Source: Rutstroemia sp. NJR-2017a BVV2 (lineage: Eukaryota; Ascomycota; Leotiomycetes; Helotiales; Rutstroemiaceae). Taken from it: a stretch of DNA of 64,000 nt. The DNA is taken from contig NJPS01000013.1 in the NCBI GenBank assembly GCA_002946415.1, positions 434,001 through 498,000 of the forward strand. Reading direction: 5' to 3'. The position numbers and the translations under genes are program-made. Below are positions 57,709-64,000 of this stretch, one piece after another. Numbering within the stretch: position 1 is the stretch's first letter; each line of letters opens with the position of its first letter. Under the pieces are notes generated by a model. That model had not been told where the DNA came from and ran no database searches. It saw only the letters and a program-made list of their open reading frames with translations.

Positions 57709-60040
57709 CTACTGAGTACCGGGGAATACTTCAAGTCCTCTTTCCATGGAAATATTGAGTATTGAAAGTTGCCCTGGGCGTCGCGAGAGTAGTATGAGTT
57801 ATACTTCGAATGCGATGTGGAGGTGTTATGTCGGTCAGGAATGCTGTGGATCGGGGCGAGAGTGGATCCGATTCCTAAGATAAACCGGAGGGGGGAAAGG
57901 GATTGGATAGGTAATAGCGGAGTAGAATAGTGAGTAAGCTAACTATACTTCCCTTCGTTTCCGTGTTTAGAGAGAAGTTGTTTTTTAAAGTTCGAGGTTG
58001 ACGGCGGTCTGCGCTGATCTTAAATACACGAGCGAGCTGGTGGGTGAAATGCCGACTTTCCTATTGAGTACCGGTGAAGTGACTTGGATAGAAGGAGTTA
58101 AGTCGAAGAAGTGCTTTTTCTTAAGGCACTTGCTACCTCAGTATCTGCACTAATGGATTTTGAGGTCTGAATAAAGTCTCGGGAACTTTCCAAATTCCTA
58201 AATGATGACACCAGGGTGAATTAGTTTCGATGGACTTTGTACGTGAGAACCCCAAATGCAATGAGAGTATTGTTGCAAGGAGTCGTGACGGGAATGAGGG
58301 TTCGGAGGCGGAAAGCACATTCATGAGGGAGGGTGGAGTGAGGAACGTACAGGAGAAATTCTTATATGTTCGATGTGTAGATGTGTCGCCACACGGGAGG
58401 AGATGGGCTGGACGGATAGATATAGACCTGTTCGCGTGGAGAAGAGCTGTTAGTTTTCATTTATGCCGTCATGATATATGTAGATGTGCCGGTGACAAGT
58501 CGTTGAGAGGCAGACGGAGAGAAAGTGGTGTAGTAGTGGGTGCAGTGTAGTATGGAGCAGATGAACAGGATAGGGAGCAAGCATGTGCGCATGCCTTTCC
58601 TGTAGGTGAGTGAAAGAGTATCATGTACCCAGGGTACAAGAAGATATCGTGGTGGTATGGTTGCGTTGAAGTGATGAGAAAGTAGTGTGATTCGACGAGC
58701 AGCCCCAGTCCCAGTTTAGTTGGTGTACATATGACTATGAGCTCTACTGGTCTGTATGGGCATTTGATCTGAGTCCGTTTGACTGCTTCTGGTGCAAGGG
58801 TGGAGGCAGGGTGGAGGAAGGGTGGAGGAAAAGGGCAGCCGGCAGCCTTGAAGAGAATGGGGTTATGTAGGAAAGGGCAAAGCGCAACTTACAAGTAAGT
58901 GGTGGTGGGGTTGTCTCGTACTTTATGTGGACTTTGGGCTTGTCAGAATCTTGAAATCCGATCTTTTGAATCTTGAATCTTGTACCAGTTAGGCAAGAAA
59001 CTGCATACCCAATCCAAAAAGGTTAAAGTCAAAAATCTGTACAAAGTAGATGTGGATAGTGTGGTTTCTGGCCGCTCCCGACTGCTCAGATCGCGTGTAC
59101 TCTGTCCTTGCGTACGGTGTGGGTTACAAGGCGGCTGATGGCTTGCCTGCTGAATGAGGTTACACCAAGCGAGACGATTCGACTACTCTTCAAGCCTCGT
59201 GAAAGCTGGACCAAGATGTCTAAAGGCCTCTTTTCCCTCTTCAAACCAAGAGTATGATGCGAAAACGTTTCCGTATGGACAGTGTCGATAGAAACCGCGA
59301 GTCCAGTAACTTTTCCCCGTTGTCTATTTCATCCGATCGTGTATCGTATATATTAATTAAAGACGTTTTCTGATGTGTCTGGGGTGCGATGGAGGCTGGA
59401 GGCTTTCGAACGCGGTAGGATTCGGGTACAGGCTTGACACGTTCTTGATATGGCGATGTGTGGCTTGTTGCTTGGAGGATTCGCAAGAGGCAAAAGGTCC
59501 TTCGTTGACTCCGGGCGAAACGGCTCGGAAATATGCGCTCCAGGTGTGATGCGATGCAATGCTGAGGGAGAGGACAGAAAGGCCTGAGGACTTCTAGATA
59601 TAGGAGCGGGGAGTTGGGCTCAGAGGGCTGATTTTCGAGTGGGAGGCTGAGAGGGGTGATATAACAATGAGAGCGTGATTCGATGCGGTGGTGGCCAGGT
59701 AAGATTAAATCCAATAGAGGCCGTTGGATGTAGAAAGATAGGAAAGAGTCCCTCGAGGTCAGATCAGCTTGAAAAGAAAGAAGAAGAATGCTTCCAATGT
59801 TTTTCTGGAAGATGAGGAGTAGGTAGTATAGGTAGGAAGAAGGAACATCAAGGTTAGACGGGGTATATTTCTCGAGATCAATGGATTACTTAGGTCAAGG
59901 AAGCGTGTGTTTGAAGTGAGCTGTAGTGTGGACTAATTCGATGTCATGCATTCCCTGGTGATGGAGAAGGATAGGAAGATCATTCGCATTGAATCCGTGC
60001 TCTTGGGTAGGGAGAGTTAGGAAACGTACGGAGCCAGAGG

Positions 60041-60100
60041 GATGGATGTGTGGATGGTGGATGGTGGATGGTGAATGGTGGATGGTGGATGGCGGATGTG
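60041..60100 (+). repeat. GGTGGAT-type heptanucleotide repeat
   Basis: About seven imperfect copies of a GGTGGAT/GGATGGT unit, purine-rich on the plus strand. Confidence 0.8.
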
Positions 60101-60558
60101 CTGGATAGTGTGGGTATTGATGATGATAATGAAAGTGTTCGAAAAGAAGGTCAAAAATTCTTAATGCGGTTTGGTCGTGTGCTTCGTCTGATGATAGTAT
60201 AGCATGAATATAGGTCGGCGACTGTGCTTTTAGTCGGATTGGAAGCTATCAAAATGGGGAATATAATAATCTGAATGTGGAGAGGGAGAGGAGGCTTTCC
60301 GAATGGTTCTGATTTCGATTGGCTGATCTCTTGCTTTCAGCAGCTTTCTTTTTTTCTCCTTGGGTATATTTCTCTGCCTTGACTACAGCTCCACTTGCTT
60401 GTGGTAGAATGTGTGGTAGAATTAAGAAAAAGGTATTAATTATTAAAAAGAATATTAATTATTATTTTCTTTGGAGAGCGAGAAAAGATGATACACAAGG
60501 GAAAAAAGATGCGATGACAGAGCTTTGGAGCTTTACTGCTAAGGTTAAGAGGCGGTGA

Positions 60559-60591
60559 CATTTTCCCTTTTCCCTTTTCCCTTTTCCCTTT
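60559..60591 (+). repeat. TTTTCCC heptanucleotide repeat
   Basis: Four to five tandem copies, pyrimidine-only on the plus strand. Confidence 0.8.
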
Positions 60592-61810
60592 CCTTAGGGG
60601 AATTTAATTGCTGGGTTACGTACCTAGCTCGCTTTCTTTTCGCCGTACGAAGTAATGCTCCTTGGATTTTTAGTACGGAATCAACATGGGAAAGGGTCAA
60701 ATCATCAAATATCCTAGGAGCATCTGGGTCCAAGTGGGCTCACCTCTCACCCATGCTCGGGGGGGATTTGCTGTTTGGGTATGGGTCGTAGGAATAATCT
60801 TCCATCGCCCGGATCTCACACCCTTTTCTTACAAGACTCGATTTATGATCTCTCAAGGGATTGAGTGTCGACCAGGATATATATGGGGATATCGTTCTAC
60901 GACTAGGGTAGTGGAATTCGAAATGGAATCTTGACCTGGCGAAGTCGAAGATATTCCTGGGAGTCTGCTCTTCCTTTCTCCTTCCCAAGCTTCATCGTTT
61001 CATGGACGGGACCGGACCAGTAGTCGCGTTGAGTTGGATGAAAGGAGCCATTCCGTCTTTTCGCCTTTCGATAATTGGATAAATCCGAATACTAAATCCA
61101 AATGCCCTTGGCCTATTGCAGTAGTACCATCGATGGTTGCATGGCCGGCCGCTACGCAGTACTCTTTCCTTTTTCTTATTTGCGATTCTTTTTGGTGGCT
61201 CTTTCCTTCAGTACGACATGGGGCGTGGACTTGGTAGGTAGTGTGTAAAAATAGTGACAAATTAGAAAGAGTTGAAAAGCCCCAATTATAAGCATTCACT
61301 TAGCAACAACTGACAGGTCATAGTCCCCTTGCAAGTTGCGGATCTACTCAGTAAAGCTGCGACTACTGCTAGAATATCCACAGTCGGCCATGCCCCAGAA
61401 CCCTGGAAAACCAAACATCTTCCGCCTTTTGCTGGCTCGCGGATTGAATTGAACGAAGGGGTAAATTGTTGCGCTGCCCAAGTCAGCGAATAAGATGAAG
61501 GAGAACGCAATGAACGAACATACGGATAAAATGAACAAATCGATGGATATCGCGTTTCAGGATCTGACTTCATCAATGATCAATCCCCTACTCACTTACG
61601 GGAGAGACCGACGCTCCTGTCCTGTCCAGCTTCCTTTCGCTGCACGACGTAGAAGCAATCCATCGCATCGCATTAGCATCGCATACATCGTGGCGAACGC
61701 TGACCTAGAAATATCCACGTAAGGACCTACGTACGTCCAGGCGGGCTGTGACTTTGTTCGGCCATGCTCGAAGAGTGTACAGCCTAGAAGACCGACTTGC
61801 CAGCTGGGAG

Positions 61811-61843
61811 CAGCAGCAGCAGCAGCAGCAACAACAACAACAG
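61811..61843 (+). repeat. CAG/CAA trinucleotide repeat
   Basis: Six CAG then four CAA then one CAG. It would encode a Gln run in one frame, but no supported gene covers it. Confidence 0.85.
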
Positions 61844-62004
61844 CATTCTTACAGCTGGCTACCTATTCATCGTTCATGCTCAATGGACTCCGAGTCATCC
61901 ATCAACCAACCGGTCTACCAAGTACTGTACTCTGTACTCTCCTTCCTTAGCAGCGTCGCAACCCTACATCTTGCATAAATGAACATCACGATGCAAATCC
62001 TTGT

Positions 62005-62060
62005 CCTTACCTTACCTTACCGTCATTACCTTTACCTTGCCTTGCCTTGCCTCGCCTTGC
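62005..62060 (+). repeat. CCTTA/CCTTG pentanucleotide repeat
   Basis: Two adjoining blocks of pentamers: CCTTA copies, then CCTTG copies with one CCTCG variant. Confidence 0.8.
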
Positions 62061-62393
62061 TGTATGTATGTACTCCACACTCTACCATCATTTGTGAAAC
62101 CGTGAAACCTTCGAAATCTTTCCTTATTCCTTTTTCCTCACTGATGTTCCCTTCTCCCTTCTCCGGCCCGGCACTTGAGGGAGATCATTCATTTATTTTC
62201 GTCCAGGATAGCCCTTCGATCCCTGCCCAGCGAACTCCCAACCCAACCAGGCCAACCCAACTGATCTCATCTCATCTCCCCCAAGTTGATTTCATCCGAC
62301 GATCATCTCATCACACAATCCATTCTGGATTAGTACTGACTCCAGAGTACTCGTCTTGCTTAAACTTGCCCTGTACTTTGTAAAATACCAATC

Positions 62394-62447
62394 GCACAAC
62401 TTAAGTACGCACAACTTAAGTACGCACAACTTAAGTACGCACAACTT
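62394..62447 (+). repeat. 15-bp tandem repeat (GCACAACTTAAGTAC)
   Basis: Three exact copies plus nine bases of a fourth, with no mismatches. Each unit contains the palindrome CTTAAG and a GTAC. Confidence 0.95.
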
Positions 62448-63606
62448 CCCCTCTACATGTAAGTTACGGTGGGAATGAAAATCGCGTCGCGAATGGCGCT
62501 AAACACCAACAATACAATTGGTTTGCGCAATATTGTACTGTACAGAAGTGCGTACCGCAGCAGGATTCTTAATTCTCCTAATCTGTACGCGGAGAGAGAA
62601 AGGGTGGCTCAAAGGTCCCGTATTTGTAACACCAATACCATCGAGGAATGGTAGTAAAGAGGGACGGGCAATCAGCTAACCTAACCCAACAAGCTGTTGC
62701 TCATCTCTTTCGCCTGTCGCGCCTGTGTTGGCTCGCCCTTCACTCCTTCACTCGTCGCATCGGGCCCAATAGCGCGGGATGGAAGTGGGCGGCCATGACA
62801 TTAAGGATAACATCGATCCGTATTCGAACTAATGGCTGTCACTTTTCACGCTGAAAAAAAAAAAGGGAAATGGGAAATGGGAGTCCTGATCGTGATAGGA
62901 AATGGAATAGCAGGACTAGGTAGTGAGATAGCGCCGAGAAATATCGGGAATCCACTCAATATTTGATAGAATACTTTGTAGATATCCGCTTCCGCACCAT
63001 AGTACAAGTAGTAAGTAAGTTAACTATCACCGAACCATACCAGCTGAGTGGGGGAAACATTCAAACTTGTCCTGCTACTTTGATGCCGAGTACCTCTGGC
63101 ACAGTCTACATCTACGGCCTTGATATTGAGTTGCGTTGGGTTGCTTCCCGACGAATCACAGCACCACTTCACTTGACCTGTCCTGCAATGTAGAGATCGA
63201 CACTTGGATGCTCGGGAGTGTCAGGTCATCAGCGCCCATCACATTCTTTTGGACTTGGGATATGCATTAGCAGGCCCAGGGTCGGTCGACGCCACAAAAA
63301 TTACAGGGTTGGGCTGTTCGGAAGGAAATCCGAGAAAGTAGAGTGTACTGAAGAGCGAGCGAGCACATCGAAATAAGAAACCCTTTTTTCTACCGTCGTA
63401 CGGTTAGCTAGCTGGGTATTTTTCATTTTTTCTCACGACGGGTAAGTTTCTGTCCTTCGTCCCGGAATTTCGCAAAAAGCAATTCTTCCCCTGGGCCGCA
63501 CCGCAAGATGATGCATTTTTGGACTTTGCCTATTGTATGGTAGTTCGTTCATGCTGTTCAACCATGGATAGGAGGGAGCGAACTACGAGTGACAGCCAGA
63601 GCCATC

Positions 63607-63625
63607 CGTCGGTCGGTCGGTCGGA
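63607..63625 (+). repeat. GGTC tetranucleotide repeat
   Basis: About four copies of GGTC/CGGT. Confidence 0.7.
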
Positions 63626-64000
63626 GGGAGCCACAGATTAACGCATCGTATTCACCGCTGCAGTGGAATGGAATCGCCCATCCTTTTTCTTCCAGCACGC
63701 TCGTGGTAGTAGTACTATACCGCCGTGCCGTACCGTAGTGTGTGAAAATAAGGGAGCGGCTTGGCTAGGGTGTACTGTATGAATCGTACTTGCATCTTGC
63801 ATGATCCCCATATCTAGCCGGAGCTGGGTTAGTTAGCTAGAGAGGCAGCTGGCAAGTATGGACGTGGTAGAGCTGTCATCGATTTGTTGGAGAACAGCGA
63901 ATGTACTTCCCAGAGAAAGGATGCGAATGTGGGAATACGCAAGTAATACCAGCGCAGCGCAACACGTTCTCTTCCCTCTTCTTACTTGCGATGTTCCATG

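Larger units (their letters stand above)
61922..62543. repeat. Pair of GTACTGTAC palindromes upstream of the MedA-type gene
   Basis: Perfect copies at 61922-61930 and 62535-62543, the same motif as in the 49.6-52.2 kb region. Confidence 0.7.
57709..64000. promoter_or_regulatory. Long upstream region of the MedA-type gene
   Basis: 6.3 kb with no assignable gene. On the minus strand at ~57730-57900 an open frame without stops (containing SYYSRDAQGNFQYSIFPWKE) could be a missed 5' exon, but it does not join the known exon in frame with a normal-length intron. Simple repeats are frequent: GGTGGAT, TTTTCCC, CAG/CAA, CCTTA/CCTTG, a 15-bp tandem, and GGTC. Two GTACTGTAC palindromes lie at 61922 and 62535. 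A long promoter and leader is the likeliest content. Confidence 0.5.

Noticed and set aside
60319..60934. Short frames of 60-85 codons around the TTTTCCC repeat
   Set aside because: Low-complexity or unsupported, with no conserved motif and no splice continuation.

Overview
The window comes from a filamentous ascomycete genome. The genes have short GT-AG introns of about 48-98 nt with CTAAC/CTGAT-like branch points, intergenic regions are long, and several proteins are fungus-specific (a MedA-type developmental regulator, an Mbp1-type APSES factor, a DUF6594 protein, a ferrichrome-type siderophore synthetase). A Leotiomycete-like fungus is my guess from overall style; nothing in the sequence proves it.

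Layout. 1-1.4 kb: 5' part of an ankyrin/STAND-like gene (minus strand) that runs off the left edge. 2.1-3.7 kb: TRIP4/ASC-1-type zinc-finger protein (minus). 4.3-5.9 kb: Egt2-like PLP lyase (plus). 6.9-8.8 kb: basic, disordered protein of unknown function (plus). 9.4-11.1 kb: L-ornithine N5-monooxygenase SidA (minus). 15.1-29.8 kb: a 4.8-kaa ferrichrome-type NRPS (plus). 30.1-31.0 kb: DUF6594 membrane protein (minus). 31.4-33.6 kb: a protein with two retropepsin-like domains and C-terminal C2H2 fingers (plus). 34.6-37.3 kb: Mbp1-type APSES/ankyrin transcription factor (minus). 38.2-39.1 kb: RNase H-fold protein (minus). 40.1-41.7 kb: NMD3 (minus). 42.6-43.9 kb: TauD-family dioxygenase (plus). 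About 44.0-44.3 kb: a probable broken gene (minus). 44.3-55.1 kb: gene-poor. 55.1-57.7 kb: MedA/Ren1/Acr1-type regulator (minus). 57.7-64.0 kb: gene-poor, with many simple repeats.

How the genes work together. The clearest functional unit is the head-to-head pair sidA and NRPS. SidA hydroxylates ornithine, the NRPS builds a hydroxamate hexapeptide (ferricrocin/ferrichrome type), and the 4.1-kb shared upstream region carries four perfect ATCWGATAA motifs, the sequence bound by SreA/Urbs1-type iron GATA repressors. No transporter, acyl-transferase or esterase gene is visible beside the pair. The remaining genes are mostly housekeeping (NMD3, Mbp1, TRIP4/Rqt4-like) or single metabolic genes.

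The least conventional object is the tandem retropepsin plus zinc-finger gene at 31.4-33.6 kb. The most unusual non-coding signal is a palindrome, GTACWGTAC, enriched in the large gene-poor regions on both sides of the MedA-type gene. All splice models were derived by eye from frame continuity and splice consensus; none is supported by transcript data here.
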